The notes beneath the pieces were generated by a model, which saw only the letters and a list, made by a program, of their open reading frames with translations, did no database searches and was not told the origin of the DNA. Both the position numbers and the translations under genes were made by a program. Shown piece after piece: positions 10,778 through 19,700 of a stretch of 64,000 bases of DNA. Source of the stretch: Exiguobacterium undae DSM 14481 (lineage in GTDB: Bacteria > Bacillota > Bacilli > Exiguobacteriales > Exiguobacteriaceae); contig NZ_KK211187.1 in NCBI RefSeq assembly GCF_000620805.1, positions 1,149,957 through 1,213,956 of the forward strand. Direction: 5' to 3'. Within the stretch, counting starts at the first letter, position 1. Each line of letters starts with the position of its first letter.

Positions 10778-11131
10778 ATGACTGCACAACCTGCCGTTGC
10801 TTCTGATTTCTCGAAATATGATATTCCTGCCGTCGCCAAGTTAGTCGGCGTAGGAAGTGATCCAAATAATCTAAGCGCTGGTTTTAACGCGCTGATGATT
10901 ACCGTCGTCATCTTGACGTTGATTGTGTTTAAATTAGGTTTTGCAAAAGAGTTGGCCTGGTGGAAATCACTGATTGTCTATCTGATGTTGGCTGTTTTCT
11001 CAGCTGCGTTAACACTCGTCTTCTGGACGTGGCCGATTCCTGAAGTCTTGCTCGTGATGGTCGTCATTCTTGGAATCTACCGGTTCCGGATGTGGATGGT
11101 CAAACGTGAGCGGGAACGGACTGCTACGTAA
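10778..11131 (+). CDS. ylaH: YlaH-like membrane protein
   Basis: A 117-residue protein with a short cytosolic or external N-terminus and three hydrophobic segments (about 38-55, 65-84 and 88-103), ending in a basic tail MVKRERER. Position directly after typA and the general layout match the YlaH family, of unknown function. The ribosome binding site AAGGGGG lies 7 bases before ATG. It is likely cotranscribed with typA and closed by the terminator at 11148. Confidence 0.85.
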   Translation: MTAQPAVASDFSKYDIPAVAKLVGVGSDPNNLSAGFNALMITVVILTLIVFKLGFAKELAWWKSLIVYLMLAVFSAALTLVFWTWPIPEVLLVMVVILGIYRFRMWMVKRERERTAT

Positions 11132-11147
11132 GTCGATATACGCTTGG

Positions 11148-11179
11148 ACCCGTCTTCTACTCAGAAGACGGGTTTTTTT
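11148..11179 (+). terminator. Terminator of typA-ylaH
   Basis: ACCCGTCTTCT (11148-11158), loop ACTC, AGAAGACGGGT (11163-11173), then TTTTTT. Confidence 0.95.
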
Positions 11180-11267
11180 GTGTAAAACGATGGGAAAATG
11201 GCGGTATGTTCGAATTGAGGAGTAATCAGGACAGTTTGGGGAAAAAAACGGTAAGGGGTGATAAAGC

Positions 11268-12329
11268 ATGTGGAAGCATACATGGAGTATTCCAGTTAGC
11301 CTTGCAATTGTCTTAGCAGGCTGTTCACAATCTGAAGAACGTGATTCATCAACAGATCAATCAACGTCCGTACCGAAAACAGCGAAAACCGTCGAAAGTA
11401 ATGTTGTATTAAAAGAGTTACGGACGCCGTGGAATATTGAAAAAAATGAGGAAACGTTTTATATCACGGAACGGGAAGGAACGATTCTGAAAGGATCGAG
11501 CAAAGAACAGGTCCGGATGGAGCTTGATCTGTCGGAGAATGTCGTGGCTGAAGGGGAGGGGGGTCTGCTGGGGATGGCACTTGATCCCGACTTCTCGGAT
11601 AATCAGACAGCTTACGTCTATCACACGTACGAAAAAAATGGAACGTTATACAACCGTGTCATTGAAATCGTTGAACAAGACGATACGTGGAAAGAAACAC
11701 GTGTTTTACTCGACGAGATTCCGGGTGCGTCCATTCATAACGGCGGACGCATCGAAATCGGACCGGACGACTTTCTATATGTGACGGCAGGTGACGCAGC
11801 GGTACCAGAAAATGCCCAAAAGTTGTCTTCCTTAGCAGGTAAGATTTTGCGGATGAAGTTAGACGGGAGTCCGGCTGACGGGAACTTAAGGGAATATGTC
11901 TACAGTTATGGTCACCGAAATCCACAAGGATTGGTGTTTGTCGATCAAACGCTTTATGCAACGGAGCATGGACAGAGTGGTCATGATGAAATCAATCGAA
12001 TCGAATCGAAGAATTACGGGTGGCCGTTGATCGAAGGAACGGAAAAACAGCAAGGACTGGTGACACCTTGGTATGAAGTCGGAGAACAATCCGTCGCACC
12101 GAGCGGTGTCGCAGCACTCGACGGGAAATTATATTTTGGAACACTTGTCGGTCAAAGTCTGCGATCAATCGAGACTTCAACGTCAAAAGTGGAACAGGTC
12201 GTATCGGATCGAGGTCGGATTCGTGACGTGATGGTCGACGGGGAGGATCTTTATTATATTACAAACAATACAGACGGCAGAGGGAACCCCGGTGACGAGG
12301 ATGATGTACTCGTCCGTTTAATGCCATAA
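11268..12329 (+). CDS. GSDH-type (PQQ sugar dehydrogenase-like) beta-propeller lipoprotein
   Basis: A 353-residue predicted lipoprotein of the glucose/sorbosone dehydrogenase family. The signal peptide ends in the lipobox LAGC (Cys19), followed by a Ser/Thr-rich spacer. Family motifs include EGEGGLLGMALDPDFSDNQ, SIHNGGRIEIGPDDFLYV, YGHRNPQGLVF and ATEHGQSGHDEINRI. Such proteins use PQQ in Gram-negatives; whether this host makes PQQ is unknown, so the cofactor and substrate are open. It replaces the spore lipoprotein gene ylaJ found here in B. subtilis. The ribosome binding site AAGGGGTG precedes ATG. Confidence 0.88.
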   Translation: MWKHTWSIPVSLAIVLAGCSQSEERDSSTDQSTSVPKTAKTVESNVVLKELRTPWNIEKNEETFYITEREGTILKGSSKEQVRMELDLSENVVAEGEGGLLGMALDPDFSDNQTAYVYHTYEKNGTLYNRVIEIVEQDDTWKETRVLLDEIPGASIHNGGRIEIGPDDFLYVTAGDAAVPENAQKLSSLAGKILRMKLDGSPADGNLREYVYSYGHRNPQGLVFVDQTLYATEHGQSGHDEINRIESKNYGWPLIEGTEKQQGLVTPWYEVGEQSVAPSGVAALDGKLYFGTLVGQSLRSIETSTSKVEQVVSDRGRIRDVMVDGEDLYYITNNTDGRGNPGDEDDVLVRLMP

Positions 12330-12332
12330 AAA

Positions 12333-12357
12333 AACTACTTTGATAGTCAAAGTAGTT
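12333..12357. terminator. Terminator between the GSDH lipoprotein gene and ylaI
   Basis: AACTACTTTGA (12333-12343), loop TAG, TCAAAGTAGTT (12347-12357). On the minus strand it is followed by TTTTTT, so it mainly ends ylaI; on the plus strand the T-run comes late. Confidence 0.85.
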
Positions 12358-12560
12358 CACCATCTTTTTTTAGTTGTCGCCCACGTCGGATACAGGTGGA
12401 ACTGTCCCGTTTCCTGACGCGCCAACGTTCGCTGGGTAACCCGTTCATGGCATTCGTCACATATGTAGACACGGACTGGTTTGTTCCGCAGCCGTTTCGC
12501 TGTGAAGGACCAATCATCGATGGTTTCTCTTTTATCACAAATGGTGCATTTTACACGCAT
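12357..12560 (-). CDS. ylaI: YlaI family zinc-ribbon protein (DUF2197)
   Basis: A 67-residue protein with CTIC near the N-terminus and CDEC near residue 34, a CxxC pair layout that should bind one zinc ion. RVKCTICDKRE and the AKRLRNKPVRVYICDEC core match YlaI. Its role is unknown; nucleic-acid binding is possible from the basic surface. The start ATG has AGAGGAGGA six bases upstream. It is convergent with the lipoprotein gene. Confidence 0.88.
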   Translation of the reverse strand: MRVKCTICDKRETIDDWSFTAKRLRNKPVRVYICDECHERVTQRTLARQETGQFHLYPTWATTKKRW

Positions 12561-12676
12561 GGGAGGTCCTCCTCTTTTTTTCTTAGTATATCATATTTAA
12601 GAATTGTTCAAATCGAAAAAGGAATGCGAAGATCCGATATCGAATGTATCCAATAAGCAGAAGAGGGGGTGGTACC

Positions 12677-13129
12677 ATGGCAAATAAAGTGGAACATCGT
12701 CTGAGTGACAAGCAGATGGAAGCATTAACGGATTTACCACTTGTTTTCTTAATCACGCATGACCAATCAACAAGCTGGCCGATCACGCATGCCATCAGTT
12801 GGGTGCATGCGAAAGATGAGACGACGATTCGCTTTGCGATTGAAGCCGACTCGCTGATTGTGAAAACATTAACCGATCATCCAATCTTCACACTGATTTT
12901 CTTTGCGGATCAGTCGACGTACAGTTTGACCTGTACGGATGTAAAGCCGTTTGAAACAACCGAATCGTTACCTTTAAAGGTAGCGTTGTATGAAGGAGAA
13001 CTAAAAGAAGTACGCGATATTTTGTTTTATGGGGCTGCCGTATCCGAACGACCGCGTGTGCATAAAACGTACGATGAGGCGGCGGCGGTGCGGTTAGATC
13101 ATCAGATTCATACGATTTTAAAATCTTAA
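12677..13129 (+). CDS. Small PNPOx-like flavin-binding fold protein, YlaL-like
   Basis: A 150-residue soluble protein. The pattern LPLVFLITHDQ...ISWVHAKDETTIRFAIEADSLIVK...HPIFTLIFFADQSTYSLTC looks like the split-barrel fold of pyridoxamine 5'-phosphate oxidase-like proteins. Its place next to phoH2 suggests YlaL of Bacillus; both calls are recollection without a search. Flavin binding is not proven by any motif I can see. ATG 12677 is preceded by AAGAGGGGGTGG; the ORF extension to 12644 has no ribosome binding site. phoH2 follows 39 bases later. Confidence 0.7.
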   Translation: MANKVEHRLSDKQMEALTDLPLVFLITHDQSTSWPITHAISWVHAKDETTIRFAIEADSLIVKTLTDHPIFTLIFFADQSTYSLTCTDVKPFETTESLPLKVALYEGELKEVRDILFYGAAVSERPRVHKTYDEAAAVRLDHQIHTILKS

Positions 13130-13168
13130 CATTCATCAAAACTCGACTCTAAAGGGGCGACCGATGGA

Positions 13169-14485
13169 ATGAAAAAAATATATGTGCTCGATACCAATGT
13201 CATGCTACACGATCCGTTATCCTTGTTTCAATTTCAAGAACACGATGTCGTCATTCCGGCCATCGTCCTAGAAGAACTGGACGGAAAAAAACGTAACATG
13301 GATGAGGTCGGACGAAACGCCCGCGAAACGGCACGGATTTTGGACCAACTGCGGGAAACAGGACACTTGCATGCAGGGGTTCCCTTAGGAAACGGCGGAA
13401 TTCTGCGTGTCGACATCGGCGATACGATCAGTGATGCGTCACCGTTCACCCATGAATCGAACGATAATAAGATTTTGGAGTTGGCCTGGTCGATTCACCG
13501 GGAGCAAAAAGAACAGCAAAGCGGTCGCGATGTCATTTTGGTTTCAAAAGATATCTTAGTCCGTGTAAAGGCGGATGCATACGGTTTAGTGGCAGAAGAT
13601 TACCTGACGGATCATATCGCAGATTTAACGGGACTCTATACGGGATTTGTGGAATTGACCGTGGATCAAGAGTATATCGATGCGTTTTATCAAGATAAAC
13701 GGTTGTCGGTAGATCTGTTGCCCGAAAAAGTCCATCCCAATCAGTTCGTCATTTTAAAAAGCAACATGTCGAAAGCTTCGGCAATTGCTGTCGTCGATCA
13801 AGAAATGCCGATCATTCGAGCGTTGTCACTCGATGTCGATCAAGTCTGGGGGGTCATTCCCCGGAACGTTCAACAACGGATGGCGTTCGAATTACTGCTT
13901 CGTGACGATGTGCCGCTCGTGACTCTCGTCGGGAAGGCGGGGACAGGGAAGACGTTGCTCGCGCTCGCAGCAGGTTTATTACAAGTGGAAGATGAGCATC
14001 GTTACAAAAAGCTGGTCGTCGCTCGACCGGTTGTTCCGATGGGGAATGACATCGGGTATTTGCCGGGGGAGATGGAAGAAAAATTACGTCCGTGGATGCA
14101 ACCGATTTATGACAATTTGGAGCATTTGTTTAATACAAGTTCCGGCGACGAGTTAGGGAATATTCTGGCCGGTATGAAGTCGATCCAACTGGAAGCGTTG
14201 ACGTATATCCGGGGTCGAAGCATGCCGGGACAATTCATCATCATCGATGAAGCGCAGAATTTAACGAAACACGAAGTAAAGACGATTTTAACACGGGTCG
14301 GCGAAAATTCTAAAATTGTTCTTGTGGGTGATCCACAACAGATTGACCATCCGTATCTCGATGAATATTCCAACGGACTGTCTTACGCCGTCGAGCGTTT
14401 AAAAGGTGAAAAAATGACCGGGCACGTCAAGTTGGTCAAAGGAGAACGGTCGAACTTGGCACGTCTTGCAGCAGATCTTCTCTAA
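13169..14485 (+). CDS. phoH2: PhoH2-type PIN-domain/ATPase protein YlaK
   Basis: A 438-residue fusion of an N-terminal PIN RNase domain (about 1-150, acidic D8 in VLDTNVML) with a C-terminal PhoH helicase-like ATPase. Walker A is GKAGTGKT (residues 255-262) and Walker B is FIIIDEAQN. Family members unwind and cut RNA. The ATG at 13169 is reached through an unusual leader: a two-codon ORF ATG GAA TGA (13164-13172) lies nearer the AAAGGGG ribosome binding site, and its stop overlaps the phoH2 ATG. B. subtilis ylaK is the counterpart. Confidence 0.93.
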   Translation: MKKIYVLDTNVMLHDPLSLFQFQEHDVVIPAIVLEELDGKKRNMDEVGRNARETARILDQLRETGHLHAGVPLGNGGILRVDIGDTISDASPFTHESNDNKILELAWSIHREQKEQQSGRDVILVSKDILVRVKADAYGLVAEDYLTDHIADLTGLYTGFVELTVDQEYIDAFYQDKRLSVDLLPEKVHPNQFVILKSNMSKASAIAVVDQEMPIIRALSLDVDQVWGVIPRNVQQRMAFELLLRDDVPLVTLVGKAGTGKTLLALAAGLLQVEDEHRYKKLVVARPVVPMGNDIGYLPGEMEEKLRPWMQPIYDNLEHLFNTSSGDELGNILAGMKSIQLEALTYIRGRSMPGQFIIIDEAQNLTKHEVKTILTRVGENSKIVLVGDPQQIDHPYLDEYSNGLSYAVERLKGEKMTGHVKLVKGERSNLARLAADLL

Positions 14486-14506
14486 GGAAAAAATATAATC
14501 ACAAAA

Positions 14507-14551
14507 AACCCGCTCTGGCTCTCCCTGTTTCTGAGGAGAGCAGAGCGGGTT
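14507..14551. terminator. Long terminator hairpin between phoH2 and a convergent gene
   Basis: AACCCGCTCTGGCTCTCC (14507-14524) pairs with GGAGAGCAGAGCGGGTT (14535-14551) with one bulged base. The minus-strand side is followed by TTTTTTG, the plus side only by GTCGTTTT, so it is strongest for the minus gene. Confidence 0.85.
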
Positions 14552-14557
14552 GTCGTT

Positions 14558-15022
14558 TTACAAGACCGTAATGCGTTCGACGGAACGTACGATTTGATCC
14601 TGGTATAAAAGGTGGACAGGACCATCTGTCAAAACTTTCCCGTCTTTTGAGAACTGAAGATACAGTTCCGGCAAACAATGTAACGCCAGTTCAACTGTCT
14701 CGGTTCCTTCAAACCGAAGCATCGTTGCCTCGTCCAAGACTTCAGCATTTTGGATGAATGGGGCTAACGGCATCGCAAACGTTCCCCGCAAGGCTGCATC
14801 TTTTTCTTCACGAGTCATCGGCTTATTGTGATCGGTCCGACTGCCTTCGGTGATCCCTTTATCCCAAGCAGCCCCCATCTTGGCGTAATACGCTTCTTGC
14901 GCGTTATCGTCGGTCGCTTTCCCAATTTGATCGACTTCAATCTTCCGCTCATCAAAGATCCAAACGGTTGGATCGATGGTAAGTGAATAACGTACCTTGC
15001 CTGTGATCGGAAAAATCATCAT
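14558..15022 (-). CDS. Uncharacterised 154-residue acidic protein
   Basis: I do not recognise this protein. It has no signal peptide, membrane segment or Cys-rich motif. The N-terminal FPITGKVRYSLTIDPTVWIFDERKI looks like a beta-rich start of a conserved domain, and the middle is helical and charged (KPMTREEKDAALRG). Two ATG codons start the ORF; the second (15019) is better spaced from GGGGGA. It is a single-gene unit convergent with phoH2. Codon use looks like that of its neighbours, so I see no sign of recent transfer. Confidence 0.75.
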   Translation of the reverse strand: MMIFPITGKVRYSLTIDPTVWIFDERKIEVDQIGKATDDNAQEAYYAKMGAAWDKGITEGSRTDHNKPMTREEKDAALRGTFAMPLAPFIQNAEVLDEATMLRFEGTETVELALHCLPELYLQFSKDGKVLTDGPVHLLYQDQIVRSVERITVL

Positions 15023-15141
15023 TATTCCCCCTAAATGTATGAGTCGTGCAAATCCATTATACCGAAACGTTGAATTGTTGGCGAAAGTAAGGTAAAGTTT
15101 ATCTATAACAGGAACGCGTCATTTGATGAGGAGGGATTGGA

Positions 15142-15420
15142 TTGTCAACTGAAATCGGGACAGTTCATCGCCAGCGCGCTCTTGAGCTACTAGAAGCGGA
15201 TGCCCATAAAATCCGCCGGTTGATCGAGGTCCAGCTTGCGAATTTAACGATGCCACAATGTCCTCTTTATGAGGAAGTATTGGATACACAAATGTTCGGA
15301 TTGTCGCGTCAAATTGATTTTGCCGTTCGTCTCGAACTGATTGATGCGAGTGAAGGGAAACAACTACTCGACTCATTGGAACAGCAATTATCTGATTTAC
15401 ATGATGCGGAGACGTGCTGA
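15142..15420 (+). CDS. ylaN: YlaN family protein (DUF1507), iron homeostasis
   Basis: A 92-residue helical protein with the highly conserved stretch [20 protein letters not shown] and then [11 protein letters not shown], diagnostic of YlaN. In B. subtilis YlaN binds iron and counteracts Fur, and becomes dispensable with excess iron. The start is TTG 15142, 6 bases after AGGAGGG; a TTG at 15137 is out of frame. A terminator separates it from ftsW, as in B. subtilis gene order. Confidence 0.95.
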   Translation: MSTEIGTVHRQRALELLEADAHKIRRLIEVQLANLTMPQCPLYEEVLDTQMFGLSRQIDFAVRLELIDASEGKQLLDSLEQQLSDLHDAETC

Positions 15421-15427
15421 TTTTCTA

Positions 15428-15464
15428 CTCAAACGTGAAATGCGGCGTTTGGGTATTTTTTTTT
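15428..15464 (+). terminator. Terminator after ylaN
   Basis: CTCAAACG (15428-15435) with CGTTTGGG (15446-15453, one G-T pair), followed by TATTTTTTTTT. Confidence 0.75.
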
Positions 15465-15490
15465 AGAACTAGAAAAAGGACGTGTACATA

Positions 15491-16762
15491 ATGCAATCGA
15501 AGTTTAAAGAAAAGCGTGCGTTTTTTGATTACCGCCTGTTCTTTACGATGTTGGTTCTGATGGCCATCAGTACGGTGATGGTCTATAGTGCCAGCGTGTG
15601 GAACGGTGGCGACTATGCCAACACTTCATTTTTTGAAAAACAATTGATGTTTGATGCGATGGCCATCGTCCTGTTTTTATTTGCAGCCCACGTCAATCAT
15701 GAAGTGTTTCGGGGACCGATTTTCCGTCTGATGCTGTATGTGGTTACATGGGGGATGTTGATGGCGACGTTGTTTTCTGAACCGTTGAACGGGGCGCGTG
15801 CTTGGTTGAATTTCGGGATCTTTTTAATCCAACCGATCGAGCTGTGTAAGTTTGTCTTGGTCATTGGGCTCGCCAATTATTTTGATCAAAAACATAAAGG
15901 ACAGATGAACGGTGTCATCGGGATTGTTCACCATTTCATCCACAGCCAAATGGCGCCGTCTTCGTCCTGGAGACGAATTTTACTCAGTTTTGCGGACTGG
16001 CTGTTGATTCCGATGCTCGTCTTATTGGCGCCGTATGCGATCATCATTCGGATGCAACCGGATGACGGAGGATTGTTTATCTTATTGCTGATCACAGCGA
16101 TGATCTGGTTTGCCGTCGGTTTACCGAGAGGCTATATCGCATTGGCTGCTATCGCTGTACCATTAATCGGCGTGTATGCACTGAATAATTTTTCGGCGAA
16201 CCAGATGGAGCGGATTCGTGTCATCTTCAATCCATTTCTCGATCCGGAGGATAAGGGATATCAACTGATCAACTCTGTCATCTCGATTGCCCACGGCGGC
16301 ATATTTGGTGTCGGATTAGGGAACAGTTTTCAGAAGTACGGATATCTGCCGGAGCCGGAAACCGACTATATCATGTCGATCATTTCGGAAGAACTTGGAT
16401 TTGTAGGCGTGTTCGTTGTTCTCGGATTATTGTTCTTCTTAATGTTCCAAGGCGCACGAATCGCCTATCAGTCGGCATCGATTTATTCCAGTATGGTCGC
16501 ATTAGGAATTTCATCGATTATTTTCATTCAGACGTGTATCAACATCAGCGCCATGTCCGGTCTGTTTCCGGGTACCGGAGTGACCCTGCCGTTCATCAGT
16601 TATGGCGGCTCGTCACTGTTGGTCATGAGTACGATGCTTGGTGTCGTGGCAAATATTTCGATGCAAAACAAGCACCGGATAGCGTATCATAAGGAAGTAC
16701 AGGAAGCACGCAACATGAGTGCTACGAGTTCATTACCTAAAGGGGGAGCATCAGTTGACTAA
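15491..16762 (+). CDS. ftsW: SEDS family peptidoglycan polymerase FtsW
   Basis: SEDS-family glycosyltransferase, 423 residues with about ten membrane segments, polymerising septal peptidoglycan from lipid II with a class B PBP (here plausibly the pbpB product). Signature motifs are VMVYSAS near the N-terminus, LNGARAWLNFG in the early loop, and the C-terminal PFISYGGSSLLVMS. ATG 15491 has AAAAAGGA 10 bases upstream; GTG 15482 would sit on top of it. FtsW is preferred over RodA/SpoVE because it sits between ylaN and pyc as in B. subtilis. It overlaps pyc by 8 bases. Confidence 0.92.
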   Translation: MQSKFKEKRAFFDYRLFFTMLVLMAISTVMVYSASVWNGGDYANTSFFEKQLMFDAMAIVLFLFAAHVNHEVFRGPIFRLMLYVVTWGMLMATLFSEPLNGARAWLNFGIFLIQPIELCKFVLVIGLANYFDQKHKGQMNGVIGIVHHFIHSQMAPSSSWRRILLSFADWLLIPMLVLLAPYAIIIRMQPDDGGLFILLLITAMIWFAVGLPRGYIALAAIAVPLIGVYALNNFSANQMERIRVIFNPFLDPEDKGYQLINSVISIAHGGIFGVGLGNSFQKYGYLPEPETDYIMSIISEELGFVGVFVVLGLLFFLMFQGARIAYQSASIYSSMVALGISSIIFIQTCINISAMSGLFPGTGVTLPFISYGGSSLLVMSTMLGVVANISMQNKHRIAYHKEVQEARNMSATSSLPKGGASVD

Positions 16763-19700
16763 AATCAAAAAAATTCTTGTCGCGAACCGCGGAGAAATCG
16801 CGATTCGAGTATTTCGTGCGGCAACCGAACTTGGGATTCGGACAGTCGCAATTTATTCACGAGAAGATATGGGATCGCTTCACCGATATAAAGCAGACGA
16901 GGCGTATCGGATCGGCGAAGGAAAAAAGCCGATCGAAGCCTACCTCGACATCGAAGGGATTATCGCCACGGCGAAAGAAGCAGGATGTGACGCGATCCAT
17001 CCCGGATATGGTTTTTTATCAGAAAATATTGAACTCGCAACACGTTGTCGGGAAGAAGGAATCATCTTCATCGGACCGCGAGAAGAACATCTATACAGTT
17101 TCGGGGATAAGGTCCGTGCCCGGACGACAGCCATCGAAGCGGGTCTCCCCGTCATACCGGGAACGGATGGTCCGATCACATCGATTGATGAAGCCTATGC
17201 CTTTGCTGAAAAAGCCGGTTATCCGTTAATGGTCAAAGCCTCTCTTGGTGGTGGCGGCCGAGGAATGCGTGTTGTCCGGACAGAAGAAGAACTGCCGGAA
17301 ATGATTGAACGGGCCAAGTCAGAAGCCTTAAAAGCGTTTGGTTCCGATGAAATTTATGTAGAGAAATTGATTGAACGTCCTAAACACATCGAAGTTCAAA
17401 TCATTGGGGATGCGCACGGAAACATCGTCCATCTGTTTGAGCGGGATTGTTCCGTCCAACGTCGTCATCAAAAAGTTGTCGAGGTGGCACCTTGTGTCAC
17501 GTTGTCTGATGCAGGACGACAGAAGATTTGTGATGCTGCCGTGACATTGATGAAACATGTCGGCTATGAGAATGCGGGAACGGTCGAATTTTTGGTGACA
17601 CAAGACGAATCGTTCTATTTTATTGAAGTCAACCCACGTGTTCAAGTAGAGCACACGATTACAGAGATGATTACAGGAATTGATATCGTCCAGACACAGA
17701 TTCGGGTAGCTGAAGGTGAGTCGCTACATAGTGAATTGGTAGGCATTCCTGCTCAAGAAGACATTCAAATGCTTGGTTTTGCCATCCAAAGTCGGATTAC
17801 ATCGGAAGATCCAGAAAACGGCTTCTTGCCGGATACAGGAAAAATCAAGGCGTACCGTTCACCGGGTGGTTTTGGCGTCCGTCTAGACGGTGGAAACGCA
17901 TATGTTGGAGCAGAAATTTCACCATATTATGATTCGTTGCTCGTTAAGATTTCGACACACGGTTTGACATACGATCAAGCCGTCGCGAAGATGAGCCGGA
18001 ACTTAAGTGAATTCCGAATCCGCGGTATTAAAACGAACATTCCGTTCTTGAGCAATGTCTTGAAGCACCATGCGTTTATCAGTGGGGACTACAACACGTC
18101 CTTTATTGACGATACGAAGGAATTATTTATCTTCCCGAAACGTCAAGACCGTGGAACGAAGTTATTGACGTACATCGGAGAAGTTTCTGTTAACGGATTC
18201 CCAGGCATCGGGAAGATTGACAAACCGATTGCCCGGGATGTACGGATTCCGAAGGAGTTGCCGGCAGACTATCAAGCCGGAGCCAAAGCCATCCTGGAAG
18301 CAGAAGGTCCGCTTGGTGTCATCAACTGGCTAAAAGCACAAGATCGCGTTCAATTGACGGATACGACATTCCGTGATGCCCACCAGTCGTTACTGGCGAC
18401 CCGGATGCGGACGAAGGACTTGGTTGCGATTGCGGAAGCGGAAGCCAAACTGCTGCCGGAACTGTTCTCGGTCGAAGCATGGGGCGGGGCAACGTTTGAT
18501 GTCGCCTACCGTTTCTTGTCTGAAGATCCATGGGTCCGTTTGATGAAGTTACGTGAGAAGATGCCTAACGTCTTGATTCAAATGTTGTTGCGGGGAGCAA
18601 ATGGCGTCGGCTATAAAAACTATCCGGACAATGTCATTCATGCATTCGTCAAAGAATCAGCACAAGCAGGCGTCGATGTTTTCCGAATCTTTGACAGTTT
18701 AAATAATCCGGAATCGATTCAACTCGCCATCGATGCGGTCTTACCAACGGGTAAAATCGCGGAAGCTGCCGTGTGTTATACAGGTGATCTGTTTGATGCG
18801 AACCGTCCGAAATATCACTTGCCGTACTACGTGAAACTGGCCAAACAGTTGGAAGCAAGCGGAGCACATATCATTGCCATCAAGGATATGGCAGGATTGC
18901 TTAAACCGGAAGCGGCTTACGCCCTCGTATCTGCCTTAAAAGACGCAGTCGATCTGCCGATCCATCTGCATACGCATGATGCGAGCGGAAACGGGATTTA
19001 TACGTACGCCCGTGCGGTTGACGCCGGTGTCGATATCGTCGATGTGGCGGCTTCAAGTATGGCAGGATTGACGAGTCAGCCGGCCGGTGGAAGTCTGATT
19101 CATGCCTTGAGTGGTCACAAACGCCAACCACTCGTATCGGCACAGAAATTTGAGCAGGTCTCTGATTACTGGCAGGACGTCAGACACCTCTATCAAGCAT
19201 TTGAGCTTGATATGCTAGCGCCAAACCCGACGGTCTATGATCATGAAATGCCGGGGGGACAATATTCGAACTTGCAACAACAGGCAAAAGCCGTCGGACT
19301 CGCGGATCGCTGGTCGGAAGTCAAGACGATGTACGCCCGGGTCAACATGTTGTTTGGTGATATCGTGAAAGTTACCCCGTCTTCTAAAGTCGTCGGAGAC
19401 ATGGCGCTGTTCATGGTCCAACATCACTTGACGGAAGACGATGTACTCGAACGCGCAAGCAATCTGGACTTCCCGGATTCGGTCGTCGAATTGATGAAGG
19501 GAGAACTCGGTACACCACCAGACGGGTTCCCGAAACAAGTTCAGGCGGCTATCTTAAAAGGCGTCGAACCGTTGACGGAACGTCCGGGTAAAATGATGGA
19601 ACCGCTCAACTTTGATGCCATCAAACATGAACTGTTCGAAAAGCTGGAACGTCCGGTGACGGAGTTTGATGCGTTGGCTTACGCCCTGTATCCAAAAGTC

